Shown: positions 21,973-33,800 of the stretch, piece by piece | Numbering within the stretch: position 1 is the stretch's first letter | Layout of the letters: the number at the start of each line of letters is the position of its first letter | DNA from: Diabrotica undecimpunctata | Taxonomy: Eukaryota > Arthropoda > Insecta > Coleoptera > Chrysomelidae | Assembly (NCBI RefSeq): GCF_040954645.1 | Contig: NC_092805.1 | Coordinates: 76,892,757-76,956,756, forward strand | Reading direction: 5' to 3' | Length of the DNA: 64,000 nt | Notes under the pieces: generated by a model | Seen by the model: only the letters and a program-made list of their open reading frames with translations | What the model was told of the DNA's origin: nothing | Database searches by the model: none | Made by a program: the position numbers and the translations under genes

Positions 21973-23110
21973 CTAGGTATCTAAGTATACTTTTCGGTCG
22001 AAATAGTTACTATTTCGGTTGCAATTAGAGGCGAGAGTCATGGCTGCTTTCCACACTTCAACTTCTGCCTTGAAGATAGATGTACTTGTTTTGGGCAGCA
22101 CTACCGAATAAATACAAAATGCCTCTTCATTTTCACAACCGGTCGCAAAATTTGACGGTAAACCATAATTTGACTGCACAGATAGTGCCCAAAATTCTTT
22201 ACGGTATTTTGTAAACCTCTCAATCAATTGTTGAGTTGTATGGTCGAGAAATGGGCCGACGATACGTGGCATAAGCAATATACCACCATTTTTTTCAAGG
22301 CACACCTTTGCTTCTTCATAGAGATGGAGATACTCTTTATGTCTTAAAAGAGTAATAAAATCATCCATGTAGCTGAATGCTGTTATGAGGTCTGTGTTAA
22401 TTGCCTGCAGTTGCTTTGATCGCGACAATGTATTGCTCATGACTTTTAAATAATCACTAGACACATAACAACATTCAAAGATCGAAGTTTGGTAAGCATT
22501 TGGAGGGCCTGTTGCGAAGTTTCTTTATTGTGAGTAGATTTGAGTTCTTCGAGAGCATGCACAATTGCTGAATAAATTTCATTTAATCTTATAATGGCTT
22601 TATGCTTGATCAGCCTGTAACAAATCCCAAATTTTTCCCTTCAGAACGGCAGTGCGTTGTACCGAATGTCTGAAGTAGGAACCAACAGACTGCACGATCC
22701 CGATGCAATTTCACACAACTACTTGTAAACATAAGTCAGCAATAGCAAAGTTGAGAGACCGTGCACTACCATGTTCAGAGGAAGCAAGAGGACATTCTTG
22801 ACAAATATACGCCCGGACACCGTGCAAATACCCACTCATAGCTGCAGCCCTATCGTAGCTTTAATTAACAATATAAGAACGTTCATGTCCATGCTTTTTC
22901 AGAACTGTAATAATAAGATTTGCAAGACTTGATCCTGTCACGTCAACAAATGAAATATAATCTCAGAGCATCTAATCAATTTATCTTGTTTAACATCTTT
23001 TAAGTCAACATATCGCAAGCATAGCAAGACTTGCTGTCATTATGCGAAATATCCGTCTTCTCATCAATGAGAATTGCAAAAAATGTAGCTTAATATCATA
23101 CTGAAGTTGT
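21973..23110 (-). pseudogene. hAT-superfamily transposase relic (ZMYM1-like)
   Basis: The 3' part is a clean 163-codon frame (21973-22464) with RYRKEFWALSVQSNYGL-type features and the ILLMPRIVGPFLDH segment that matches the R-x-x-G-x-F-L-D linker in ZMYM1-like hAT proteins. Upstream, broken readings give ILIDEKTDISHND near 23075, DVTGSSLANLIITVLKKHG near 22920, YDRAAAMSGYLHGVRAYI near 22840 and an H-G-S-A-R-S-L-N-F block near 22760. These are the standard catalytic-domain blocks, with the usual first Asp present. Several stops and shifts show that it is inactive. Confidence 0.75.
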
Positions 23111-24350
23111 AATGTAGATCCGCCTAGAATCAGTTTTACCTCTTAAATGTATACATTGTTTGCCGCAAAAAAATATTCCTTTTAGAATTAGTTTCTTTCG
23201 GTTTTCCTGTTGCTGTCTCTTTGTCTGTCAGAAGACAATATCTTATCGACTGAAAAAGGGTGTTGTCTTTTAACTTTAAAAATGTTAATATCTTAACTTT
23301 TTGGGGGAGGGAGAGTTTGAACCCCTAAAATGCCCCTGGTTACGCTCGTAACATCATATAATTTTGGAGTCACTTGGTAGTCTCCAAAATGTGTTTGTCG
23401 CATGCCTCGGAGTCATACAGGATCTGTTTTCGGCTCTCTGTTACAGAGTTTGTAGCTTAAATTTCAACGAAACAGCCACATTGTATGCAAGTGTTATTTG
23501 ACTGGCGCATGTCCCTTGGTAGAACATCTTTAGTTTTCACTAAAATTATTATGTAATCTGCAAAGCAGACCATGCTGTCTGTTCCTTATTCATTTTTATT
23601 CCATGAGTGCACTTCCATTATTTTATTACTTTATCCATTAATAAATTTAAAAAAAATTACCGAGACTGTACGTTACCGATTCCTTTGTGCGTTTCTTTCT
23701 CTTGTTTGTGTTTCTGCCTTTATTTTTAAGGTATTATTTAAAATTGAGCTATTTACTGTTTTTATGACACTGGAGCGTTCACTTTAAAAATATCTATTAC
23801 GTCGTCGCACCCTGTAGAGAGCCTTGGTTAAATCTACGAAACACGTGTATACAGGTATGTTGCATTCTATTCATTTTTCTTCAATATTTTTTATTGTAAA
23901 CAAGGCGTCAGTTGAAGATCTGTCCTATTTAAATCCTTGTTAGTATGTTCCTTAATACTGCGAAAAAGAACTTAATGGTTGTGCTTAGGAGCCATAATTT
24001 ATCCAGTGTTATGGTCTGGCTTGTTGGTACCTTTTAAATATTAGTATTGGTAGGAATAATTACAAGACTTCAGAGGAATTTTAACTAAATAAAAGGTATG
24101 TGAGTTCTCATATCCTGATACTGCATAAAATTTATTAAATATAAGGGGGTTTACTTGTAAAACGCAAAGAAACCTTTAAATTGGCCAAATGTACAAAAAA
24201 ATTGTTACACAAAAAGGAGCTGATAAAATTCTCAGTAACTAGATTTCTAAGGATGTAAAGCAAATATTTCCAAAAGACAATCATTGTGTCAATCTGTCAA
24301 ATATCACATCATAAATTATCACTTTTCAAAATTTAAGTTTATATTACAAT
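23111..24350 (-). pseudogene. LINE reverse-transcriptase debris
   Basis: On the minus strand CFADYIIILVKTKD near 23540-23580 is the catalytic F-A-D-D box with its second Asp changed to Tyr. An upstream part of the same domain (CFVDLTKALYRV near 23815-23850) is the K-A-F-D block, also decayed. They read 5' to 3' in correct order on the minus strand, so one element is likely. The rest, including 24065-24350, is unassignable. Confidence 0.45.
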
Positions 24351-24353
24351 AGA

Positions 24354-24561
24354 ATGTATAAGTTTTTATCACGCCATATCTCCAAATCTCATAGTGCCAC
24401 TTCCAATTTCACCACTATTTATAGAAAGGTGTCAAAGACACAAAAAAAATCATGTACCGTTCGTAAGAGATCTATGTCAGAAACCAGTGTTAAATCTGAA
24501 GTGGAAGCTGACGTGAATGTTGAAGAGCAACCGAATGAATTTGCTTACGAAGTAAAGTCAG
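24354..24561 (+). CDS. Probable host-gene exon 1 (unknown protein)
   Basis: The frame from ATG (MYKFLSRHISKSHSATSN) stays open to a good donor, TCAG|GTAAAT at 24561/24562, leaving one base of a split codon. The N terminus is basic with Ser/Thr and no acids, like a mitochondrial presequence; this is weak inference. The latter half is acidic (EVEADVNVEEQPNEFAYEV). A weak acceptor (ACAATAG) ends at 24352, so this could also be an internal exon. The splice phase matches 48011. It resembles no transposon protein I know. Function unknown. Confidence 0.55.
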
Positions 24562-24984
24562 GTAAATCTTATTTATACCTATTACGTTATTCGGTTTATT
24601 GTCCTTTCAACTTATTCTAATTTCTTTATCTTTCTTAACACTTCAAAGTGTCATCACTTACACATTTCATAGGAGTTTAGTCCTCTAAGTAAATTTCAAT
24701 TCAACGTCCAAGATTCAACTTAATAATATACAACATACTAACTATATATGCAACATTTTAATCATATTTTTCGTGTAAAATTCTTTTTCTTCTGGATGTC
24801 TTTAGCATCTTATAATTGTTTCCATTTTCAATCGTTGTGATCTTTTTTTGTTTTTCTCTGCTTAGTGCAGTCGGGTTGTCATTTGACCTTGCATGGCGAG
24901 CTAACCCAAATTTTATTGTTCTAACCTTTAAGGGTGGTCAATTGTAGTGTACTAGGTCTAATAAGTACTTAGCCTATAAAATAA
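24562..24984 (+). other. Intron start, no gene
   Basis: T-rich sequence following the proposed donor, with no coding signal. Confidence 0.35.
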
Positions 24985-25225
24985 AAACGAAAATTTTTGG
25001 AACAGTGGCGATTTATTCCTCAACATAGTCTATTTTTAGCTCAATATACTTGACTTGGCGATGCTACAACTTCTTTAACCCGTCTGAAAAATACGTTTTC
25101 TCGAGGTTGGCAAAATAGACTTCCGTGGCGTCGATGACCTCCTGTTTCGACTTAAATTTCTGCCCGGCGAGTGCATTTTTCAAATTTGGAAACAAAAAGA
25201 AGTCACACGAGGTCAAATCTAAAAA
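24985..25225 (-). pseudogene. Mariner transposase C-terminal relic
   Basis: The minus strand reads FDLTSCDFFLFPNLKNAL, then AGQKFKSKQEVIDAT, YFANLEKTYFSDGL and YIELKIDYVEE. It corresponds to the last ~75 residues of a mariner transposase, where D-L-A-P-C-D-F-F-L-F-P carries the third catalytic Asp. The family's last Asp position is retained (CDFF). The remainder of the element is missing. Confidence 0.75.
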
Positions 25226-25261
25226 ATATGTATATGTATATAATAAATATAATAATAATTC

Positions 25262-25800
25262 GGCCTAATAGAGCTCTGTGACCGTTTTGCCACTCCCCAG
25301 GGATCTGTGAAACCTGGCATATAACGGGGTTATGAACTGTGAATACGGAGAGGGTACAACCCCCTTCGCATTCGCTGATGACCTCGCTGTACTGATAGCG
25401 GCTCGAGATGAGCCAAATCTCAAATACCTGGTTGGGTACGCAGGTCGCGTCGTAAAGAAATGGAGACGCAGCACGGACTGAAACTTGCGGCAGAGAAAAC
25501 CGAAGCCATCATTCTGAAGGGGAAAAGGAATAGGCAAAGTGTTGAATTATAATGTGCGGGAGCATGTCTAACACCCAAAAAACACGTAAAGTAGCTAGGA
25601 GTGACATTGCACCAGAATGCAAAATGGGGGGAGCACTTGCAGTAGGTGGCCTGAAAGGCTGCGAATAGTGCGGCTGCGTTGGCGAGGGTGATGCCCAACA
25701 TTGGGCGACCCAAATCCGAAAGGAGGAGGGTCTTACACGGTGTTGTACAGTCGATCGTCCTCTATTTTGCACCAGTCTAGAGCTAGGCGGTAGAGATAAC
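25262..25800 (+). pseudogene. R1-like LINE RT fragment, sense strand
   Basis: Across frames the plus strand gives TTPFAFADDLAVLIAARDE (catalytic FADD near 25365-25400), LAAEKTEAIILKGKRN near 25487-25535, VKYLGVTLHQNAKW-like sequence near 25590 and MPNIGRPKSERRRVL near 25690-25740. This is the same block order as the intact RT at 3180-4934, but it is a different, much older copy with many shifts and a GC content above its surroundings. Confidence 0.7.
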
Positions 25801-26129
25801 GGCGTACAGGAGACTCATGACACGAAAAGACAGAACAAGTCACTGGATGTGTTCTGTTGTATCTTTTCCAATCTTTTCTTTTATTTAGTGATTTTTTAGA
25901 TGTTTTAATGATGTTACAGTTCTTTAATGGATTCATATGGGTAATGGGTATTTTGTTTATATTTTCTATACTTATTACCCTCAGGAATACTCACTAGTTA
26001 TAGTTTGAAGCTGAATCTACCCTATGATATACATTTATTAACATTATGCATTACTATTTTTCATCTTTAAGAGCTGTCTCTCTCAAGGGATATTTTGTGT
26101 CGTTCTCAGTAGTGTACTTGAATTGAGTC
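25801..26129. other. No recognisable gene
   Basis: AT-rich spacer between two LINE relics of opposite orientation. Confidence 0.3.
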
Positions 26130-27130
26130 CTGTTTAATCACAGGTAATGGGCGTTTTCGTTGTTAGGCCAATTTCCAGTCGCAGTGACGCCACTTGGTGC
26201 CTATATAGATAAAATAAAGTTTGTATGTAGTTGTAAGCTAGTCGTTTTGCATCTAGAATTTCCATTAGCCCAGAATGGTGGTCACAGTTAAAAGCTTTTG
26301 CGCAATCCACAAGGCAAATATACATTTCCTTCCTCCGATCTCTGCTATTTGTAGGAGAACAGATAGACTAAACAACAATTCTTTGGTCCCACTACCTAGC
26401 CTAAAACAATGTTCCATGCTTATCGCATTTTCAGTATGATTTTTAGATATTGGTTAAGGATTAAAATTGATTTTAGCCACTCTTTTGGTAGTTCTGCTTG
26501 ATATATTTTGTTGAAAAGCTGTTCTAGTACGTCTATAAATATTATGTGTATTTAAAAGTTTTTAAATTTCTGAGTATATTCTCTCTGGTCGTGGTGCTTT
26601 GTCAGTTTCGATTTCTTTTTATATATGGGTTAGGTTCACGTTTTCTTACTGGATCGTGTTATTGTCACTTAGTCAGACAATAGTCTCTATATAATTGGTG
26701 TAGACTCCTTGTTCTTTTGCTTGATTAATTATTATTAACTTGTCGTGTTGTCATAGTTGTGTTATGCGATATTATTAGTGTTTCCTTTATTGCTTTGCTT
26801 ATTTTCTTGCACATGTTAAATAGATCACGTTTGTTTTGTAGCTTACTAGCTACTTCAATACATTTTTTTATTTATGCCTCTTTGCCTTATTTGATTTTAT
26901 ATTTTATTATTTACTTTGTGTATTCTGTTTGATTTCTTTTTTTATATGTGCTCCCTTGATATATTAATTCGAAAATTTCGTTGGTCATCCACTCTTTTTT
27001 CACCGTTTTGCCCATTGTTTTCAGATGTTGATCCTCTGTGGTTTTTAAGGCATCTTAAGTTTCACCTCATAAGCTGTCGATTTCATTTTTTTCTTCTCAT
27101 TATTTCTGGTTGATATTTTCTTTGATTTTA
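26130..27130 (-). pseudogene. RTE/Daphne-like LINE RT and linker relic
   Basis: The clearest part is a minus-strand frame near 26134-26325: MYICLVDCAKAFNCDHHSGL, then ILDAKRLAYNYIQTLFYLY and ASLRLEIG. This is the RT block around the first catalytic Asp (family F-I-D-Y-S-K-A-F-D). Upstream (26330-26640) come KIYQAELPKEWLKSI and TTTREYTQKFKNF. Further up (26850-27100), Lys/Arg-rich readings beside W-x-T-K-E/FSN resemble the endonuclease-RT linker. Many stops; clearly dead. Confidence 0.6.
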
Positions 27131-28311
27131 TTTAATGTGTTTACACCATAATGTATGCACTTTAGCATATGGGTTTATGCGTATTTAGTCCTAATGCTTT
27201 TCTCGAAGGCATTTGCATATCGCTTTTCGACTAGTATAAATATAGTTTTTGCGTCACACTAAATAGTTCTGTAAGTAATCGGAGGATTTTCAAGTATAGA
27301 GGCGTCTGGAGGGTAATTTAAACCATATATTTAAGATTTCTAATTTTTTTGGTGGCAGAATTATACATATACGTCCCGAGTTATTTTATTTATCCTGCGT
27401 GATATTCTACCACTTGTGATTTTATTTTGATTCATAAAGAATTCTAGCGTTTACAGATCTAAATAGAATTGCTTGATTTTTATATCGAGTCTCTCAGCTC
27501 TTGAGTTCATCGCACTTCTATTTTTCTAACTCTACTCATAATTTTCCATATTCAAATATTAATGATTTTGAACATGTTCACTTTCGTATGGTTTCTAACT
27601 TTCATCGTGGAGCTTCCTTAAATTCTTTGATCATCTAAGGTCTCCGATAGACTTGAAGCTACGTGTTTCTCGTTCGTCGTCAATGGTTGTCCTGAAAAGG
27701 ATTAATGTCTAGTTTCTCCTTGTTTTCCGTATCGCAGCATTATGTCCAGTGATTGTCTTTCGTGAGTGTCTGATGTTTAATCCGCTAGAGATCTTTACAC
27801 CAGCCTCGAAACAGTAATGACATTACTGCTGCCTAAATTCATATTCGTAGTTGACTCGTGGATAATTATTTGGCTAGATATTATTCGTACCTGTCTTGCA
27901 CATCTATATGCATGTTCCCCATGCCATTGGGATGTGCCGTTGTGGCGTTAAGAGAGTGCCCCGATCAGTCTGTCCTACATAAAGTTTTCAGAGGGCCCTA
28001 TTAATTAATTAATTTAGAGCCTCAGTTTAGTAATCACCTGGTCTATTTAGTTTTATCCATTTTTTTCTGTAGACTTTGGAAAACTTGAGCTAGGAACTAC
28101 TGTATAATTACGAGTTCTTAATTATTGTGTAGTTTTCTACTGTGTTTTGTCTAATTTTATAATTCAGATTCCCTTTTACAATTTTAATCCTTTAGACTTT
28201 GTTTTAGTACTACTTTCCTATTCTTTGTCTGCGATAGGTGCACAGAGTGGGTAATATTAAGATTTCAATGCGTAGATTTTATCTGTAGTAGCATTACTAT
28301 ACAATAAAATT
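27131..28311. other. Unassigned AT-rich stretch
   Basis: It may include the endonuclease part of the LINE to its left, but no catalytic motif could be recovered. No other gene or structured repeat was found. Confidence 0.3.
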
Positions 28312-28473
<162 letters not shown>

Positions 28474-28557
28474 TCTAGAGCCAAGACCAATATTATTATA
28501 AAAATTAATATTAAACTCACCAGTCTTCCGGGTTGAACCGCGTCGATATCCATTTTG

Positions 28558-28600
28558 CCGAGCTTTCGACATCCTCTCTGATGTCTTCCTCAGGGCTTCC
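28558..28600 (-). ncRNA. Hammerhead-like motif at PLE 3' end (left copy)
   Basis: On the minus strand CUGAGGA (plus 28587-28593) is followed by one A, then a 6-bp stem GACAUC/GAUGUC with an AGAGAG loop, then GAAA (28564-28567). This is the core CUGANGA-stem II-GAAA of a hammerhead, with a one-base offset. A convincing stem III and cleavage triplet were not found next to it, so activity is doubtful. Confidence 0.45.
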
Positions 28601-29426
28601 GAGGTCTCAGTCTCCCGAGCCCCCAGACACTACTACACTCACTAGTCACTTCTAGTTCACTCACTAGTTCACTACTACGACTGGGACCAGGGGACGGTTC
28701 ATTTATACCGTCGATGGTGACGTGGCCTAGGTGGGGGTTAGGGTGGGGATTGGCGCGAGAGTTGGCGCGAACATTTCCGACAGTGGGATTTTGATTCGAA
28801 GATGGAGGGGGCGATATTTTGTTTATGAGAGGTCTCCATGTAGAAGGTAACCGTATGGCGTCATCTCTTTTATTAAGGCAATTTGGTCTTTTTTCTATTT
28901 CTATGGCTTCTCGGATAATTCTTGGTTTATAAAAGCGGATGGGGGCTATGGTTCTGGAGTTTTCGAAATCAATTTTGTGACCTGTATGAAGATGGTGTTG
29001 ACCGAGAGCTGAAATTGAATCGGAATTGCGAACAGAAATGGAATGTTCATAAATCCTATTTTGAATTCTACGATTTGTTTGGCCTATATAGGATCGGGGA
29101 CAGTCTGCACAAGGAATTTCATAAACTCCGTGCTGTTCGTTTGGAATATTGTCTTTGATTGATCGAACAAGAGATGAAAGTTTTTGTTGGGGGGTAAATA
29201 TTGTTTTTATTCCTCTTGGTTTAAGAATTTTGTCGATTTTGTCAGTGACACCTTTGATGTAAGGAAGAAACGCTTTCGTATGATAAGGGTCTGAGTCTTT
29301 GGATTGAGATTGAGTGGGAGATTGATGTCTGTGGATGCTCCTATTGATGTGATTTTCGCGGTAGCCATTTTGGATGAGGGCTTGTTTTAAACAAGAAAGC
29401 TCAGCGGATCTACTTGCACCCAACAA
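28590..29426 (-). CDS. PLE C-terminal region with GIY-YIG endonuclease (left copy)
   Basis: A 278-codon open segment with no true start. RT thumb remnants come first, followed by GVYEIPCADCPRSYIGQTNR near residue 118, which is the GIY-YIG nuclease core of Penelope/Poseidon-type elements (the GVY and YIG tripeptides with catalytic Tyr), and then HHLHTGHKIDFENS. A Pro/Ser/Asn-rich tail closes it. The RT catalytic domain lies outside, so the copy is 5'-truncated, as most PLE copies are. Confidence 0.8.
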   Translation of the reverse strand: MLGASRSAELSCLKQALIQNGYRENHINRSIHRHQSPTQSQSKDSDPYHTKAFLPYIKGVTDKIDKILKPRGIKTIFTPQQKLSSLVRSIKDNIPNEQHGVYEIPCADCPRSYIGQTNRRIQNRIYEHSISVRNSDSISALGQHHLHTGHKIDFENSRTIAPIRFYKPRIIREAIEIEKRPNCLNKRDDAIRLPSTWRPLINKISPPPSSNQNPTVGNVRANSRANPHPNPHLGHVTIDGINEPSPGPSRSSELVSELEVTSECSSVWGLGRLRPRKP

Positions 29427-29990
29427 AAACTTTCATCTCTTGTTCGATCAATCAAAGACAATATTCCAAACGAACAGCACGGAGTTTATGAAATTCCTTG
29501 TGCAGACTGTCCCCGATCCTATATAGGCCAAACAAATCGTAGAATTCAAAATAGGATTTATGAACATTCCATTTCTGTTCGCAATTCCGATTCAATTTCA
29601 GCTCTCGGTCAACACCATCTTCATACAGGCCACAAAATTGATTTCGAAAACTCCAGAACCATAGCCCCCATCCGCTTTTATAAACCAAGAATTATCCGAG
29701 AAGCCATAGAAATAGAAAAAAGACCAAATTGCCTTAATAAAAGAGATGACGCCATACGGTTACCTTCTACATGGAGACCTCTCATAAACAAAATATCGCC
29801 CCCTCCATCTTCGAATCAAAATCCCACTGTCGGAAATGTTCGCGCCAACTCTCGCGCCAATCCCCACCCTAACCCCCACCTAGGCCACGTCACCATCGAC
29901 GGTATAAATGAACCGTCCCCTGGTCCCAGTCGTAGTAGTGAACTAGTGAGTGAACTAGAAGTCGGGAGACTGAGACCTCGGAAGCTCTGA
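29419..29990 (+). pseudogene. PLE GIY-YIG region, right copy of the palindrome
   Basis: The same coding sequence in opposite orientation, starting at CCCAACAAAAAC, with the GIY-YIG core near 29478-29540. It lacks the upstream segment found in the left copy and about 30 bp near its 3' end. Having no start codon context, it cannot be expressed as it stands. Confidence 0.75.
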
Positions 29991-30022
29991 GGAAGACATC
30001 AGAGAGGATGTCGAAAGCTCGG
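29980..30022 (+). ncRNA. Hammerhead-like motif at PLE 3' end (right copy)
   Basis: CTGAGGA at 29987-29993 and GAAA at 30013-30016 flank the same 6-bp stem as in the left copy, here on the plus strand. Confidence 0.45.
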
Positions 30023-30137
30023 CAAAATGGATATCGACGCGGTTCAACCCGGAAGACTGGTGAGTTTAATATTAATTTTTATAATAATATTGGTCTTGGC
30101 TCTAGGTTTAATTGTACTAACCGCGGAAATCTTTCCG

Positions 30138-30261
<124 letters not shown>

Positions 30262-30288
30262 GAAAATGGTTGCGTTTCGATTTAATTT

Positions 30289-30359
30289 GAGCTTCTTACC
30301 ACTCCCTGACACGTGTTTCTGGGTCTTCCCGTCATCAGAGAGAGCTTGTAAGAAAACTC
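30289..30359 (-). ncRNA. Hammerhead ribozyme, unit 1
   Basis: Minus strand, 5' to 3': stem I strand CUUAC-AAG-CUCUCU, core CUGAUGA (plus 30332-30338), stem II GGG-AAGA-CCC (flanked by an unpaired C and A), GAAA (30316-30319), the self-complementary CACGUG as stem III, the cleavage triplet GUC (30308-30310), then AGGGAG-UG-GUAAG, which pairs with the first strand. The open stem I defines type I. A self-complementary stem III suggests action as a dimer, as in other short-stem-III hammerheads. The C/A next to the core replaces the usual G-C pair and may lower activity. Confidence 0.75.
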
Positions 30360-30644
30360 AAACTAAACCAAAACGCACCGACTACTCTGGCAATTATAGA
30401 AAAAACAATTACCAGAGTATGCTACTAGAGACATCTAGTGATGAAAGATGAAGTTAAATGTGTCGATAGCAATTAAAGTAAATTGTATACTCACGCTTAA
30501 TCAAGCCATTAAGAGCGATGCTGGGAATATTTATATTCCACTATGCATCAACAATTTACCCATATAAATTACCATCTTTCTTGTACTCATTGCGTCGAGT
30601 AAGGACGATAAATATATGAAAATGGTTGCGTTTCGATTTAATTT

Positions 30645-30715
30645 GAGCTTTTTACCACTCACTGACACGTGTTTCTGGGTCTTCCCGTCATCAGAGAGAG
30701 CTTGTAAGAAAACTC
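30645..30715 (-). ncRNA. Hammerhead ribozyme, unit 2
   Basis: Same architecture as unit 1. One base in the 3' strand of stem I differs (AGUGAG in place of AGGGAG), giving a mismatch with CUCUCU. The core, stem II, stem III and GUC are unchanged. Confidence 0.7.
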
Positions 30716-31000
30716 AAACTAAACCAAAACGCACCGACTACTCTGGCAATTATAGAAAAAACAATTACCAGAGTATGCTACTAGAGACATCTAGTGATGA
30801 AAGATGGAGTTAAATGTGTCGATAGCAATTAAAGTAAATTGTATACTCACGCTTAATCAAGCCATTAAGAGCGAAGCTGGGAATATTTATATTCCACTAT
30901 GCATCAACAATTTACCCATATAAATTACCATCTTTTTTGTACTCATTGCGTCGAGTAAGGACGATAAATATACGAAAATGGTTGCGTTTCGATTTAATTT

Positions 31001-31071
31001 GAGCTTCTTACCACTCCCTGACACGTGTTTCTGGGTCTTCCCGTCATCAGAGAGAGCTTGTAAGAAAACTC
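31001..31071 (-). ncRNA. Hammerhead ribozyme, unit 3
   Basis: Identical to unit 1 throughout the motif as far as can be read. Confidence 0.75.
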
Positions 31072-31399
31072 AAACTAAACCAAAACGCACCGACTACTCT
31101 GGCAATTATAGAAAAAACAATTACCAGAGTATGCTACTAGAGACATCTAGTGATGAAAGATGAAGTTAAATGTGTCGATAGCAATTAAAGTAAATTGTAT
31201 ACTCACGCTTAATCAAGCCATTAAGAGCGATGCTGGGAATATTTATATTCCACTATGCATCAACAATTTACCCATATAAATTACCATCTTTCTTGTACTC
31301 ATTGCGTCGAGTAAGGACGATAAATATACGAAAATGGTTGCGTTTCGATTTAATTTGAGCTTCTTACCTAATATATATATAACAATAATAATGGCACGT

Positions 31400-32520
31400 T
31401 ATATACATTATATGTACTATATGTCTCACGTCGTGTGATGGGGTATGTCATATGCTAGTATTAGGCTAATTGTTTATTTTGTAATTAGTCAGACGCCCTT
31501 TTCAGGTCAATAAAGCAAATTTACTTTATATTTACATTATGCTTTATATATAAAACAAATATGGCTATTGTCATCCAAAGTGTCATGTAATATGTCGCTA
31601 TACGGTCAATAATAACGCAGACTATGTGTAGTGCCGTTTTGGTAGTCTCTGTTTGTTTTTTCTATCTAAATATATTCGTTATATTTTTCCCTTTTATTCG
31701 CTATGTTGCATGTTAGGATTCGATCAGTTGTTTATTTTGTCCTCAGCCTGAAGCCTTCTGTAAGTCAATAAATCAAAATATGTCTAATGATAAATTTATT
31801 CTTATCCATAGTGCCATATGATATCTTCTATGTCGTTATACATTCATTAATAATGTGTAGGGCTCCTTAAATAGGTGCCTTGTTTGTTTTTTTGCCATGT
31901 TATGATTCGAGTAGTTGTTTATTTAGTATACAGCCAGAGGCTTTTTTTAAAACAATAAATCAAAACTTTTCTTATAGTAAATCTATTTTTATCCAGAGTG
32001 CCCTATGATAAATTGTATGTTGCTATACGTTAATTAATAATGAAGGTACTGTGTAGTGCCCTTTTGATAGTCGCCTTGTTTGTTTTTTGTATCTGCATAT
32101 ATTCGTTATATCCTCTTCCTTCATTTGCTATGCGGCATGTTACTATTCGATCAGTTGTATTCAGCCAGAGGCCTTATTTAAGTCAATAAATCAAAATTTA
32201 TTTTGTAGTTAATATATTTTTATCTATAGTGGCCTAGGATATCTCGTATGTTGCTATACGTTTATTAATAATGAAGATACTGTGTAGTGCCGTTTTGGTA
32301 GTCGCCTTGTTTATTTTTTCTCTCTGAATATATTGGTCGCAATTCAGTTTCATTTTCTATGTCGCAGTTAAGATTAGATCAGTTGTTTATTTTGTACTCA
32401 GCCAGAGGCCTTCTTTAAGTAAATAAATCAAAATTTGTCTTTTAGTTAAACTATTTTTATACATAGTGCCCTACGATATCTCATATGTAACTATATGTTA
32501 CATATGAGTACTATACGTTA
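31400..32520. repeat. Diverged ~235-bp satellite, about 4-5 units
   Basis: The marker CAGCCAGAGGCCTT, or close variants, recurs near 31490, 31743, 31931, 32162 and 32399, each time followed by GTCAATAAATCAAAA-like sequence and then a CTATACGTTAATTAATAATG-like block. Unit lengths vary (about 188-252 bp) and identity is moderate, so the array is old. No coding potential. Confidence 0.75.
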
Positions 32521-32904
32521 AAGTAAATTGATGTAATCAAACTAGTGATTTTTCGAAATCACTACAGTTGAAGAATGTGACACACAAAGTTTGGCAATTT
32601 AGATATTAAACTCATCCAAATAATAAGAAGGTATTACATGCTGTCTGGCATAAGGCGATGAAACTATTCTCAGATGTAAAAACTTTTTAATAGTTAAATG
32701 TGACTTAACAGATGATCCTAGGCAATCTTAAGGCGACTATCCCAAAAACAAATGACAGTTGAGATAATAAAACCAAGCTGGCTGCTAAAGACAGGATGAT
32801 CTACGGTATTCTTTAAACCCTAACAAATATGAAGCAAAAGTAATGGAACGAAAAAAGTGGGCCACCAACTTACAAAAACAAATTCCCAGAATAAAGAAAA
32901 ACCT
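32521..32904. other. No recognisable gene
   Basis: AT-rich sequence with scattered stops. It lies between the satellite and the 3' end of the next PLE. Confidence 0.3.
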
Positions 32905-33800
32905 GACAGTTATTTGTTGTGTAAAATGAATGAATGATAAATTTTACTGAGATGGTCAATATCATTACGTCTGTTTATAGTTGAAGGCTGATTGAGTATG
33001 TGACACATCTCAAGGAACGTTCTTTTGAAATAATTATTATTAGTTTCTAAAATTTCTGTACTCTCAAAATCAGTCTGGTGGTTTGTTGACAAAACGTGTG
33101 TGGATAAGGCACACGTGTGTTTAAAACAATTGATATCCTTCGATTAAAAATAAGGCGTCCTTTTAAGGAACGACCAGTTTGTCCAATATACGACAATTCA
33201 CAATCACGACAAAGGACCCTATAGACTACATTAGTTTTATCTTGTTTAGATAAGGGAGCCTTAGTGTTGAAGAATAACTTTTCTATGGACCTAACATTCT
33301 CTATCTCAATCTTTACAGACACAATCCGGAGAAGTTTCGAAATGTTGTAAGTAAATTGTGGAAAAAAAGGTAAAAAGCAATAAATGTTAGATGTTGTGAA
33401 AGAACTCTGAGAGATAGCTACGGATGGACTATTTGTATGTAATAATAAAACATCTGATTCTCCAGCATCAGCTAAAGTTGGTGAATGTCTCCGGTATGAA
33501 ACAGTAAACAAATATTTGTTAATGAGACGTAGAGGATATGAGTTTTGTAACTGAATATCTTTTTACATTAGGAGGAAATCCATTCTGTGAAGAGCATGTG
33601 TCAATCTGTGAACTCTCAAACTAATACATTGGAGTATGTTAGGTTTGAACCTCGTGGGATGGCACGAGTAGTAATTCAAAAAACGATTACTGGCAATATC
33701 TTTTCTATAGCAGAAGGTTCTTAATAACTGACACGCATGTCTAGAAAAGGACTATACAGTGTAGGTAAAAGTTTATGGTCGGTATTGACCTTACGTGAGA
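32905..33800 (-). pseudogene. Penelope-like element relic (RT end and GIY-YIG)
   Basis: On the minus strand, broken readings near 33540-33800 give NTDHKLLPTLYSPFLDMR and RAIPRGSNLTYSNVL, the C-terminal RT/linker segment of PLEs. The frame at 33047-33511 holds VVYRVLCRDCELSYIGQTGR, the GIY-YIG core. A further frame (32910-33092) gives the tail (STNHQTDFESTEILE), found after the GIY-YIG domain. It is a lineage separate from the palindromic PLE, judging by sequence. Several shifts show inactivity. Confidence 0.7.

Noticed and set aside
30278..31163. Three repeated 60-codon frames in the 356-bp array as a small gene family
   Set aside because: They sit on the strand opposite the ribozyme, are identical because the DNA repeats, and have no start context or known motif.
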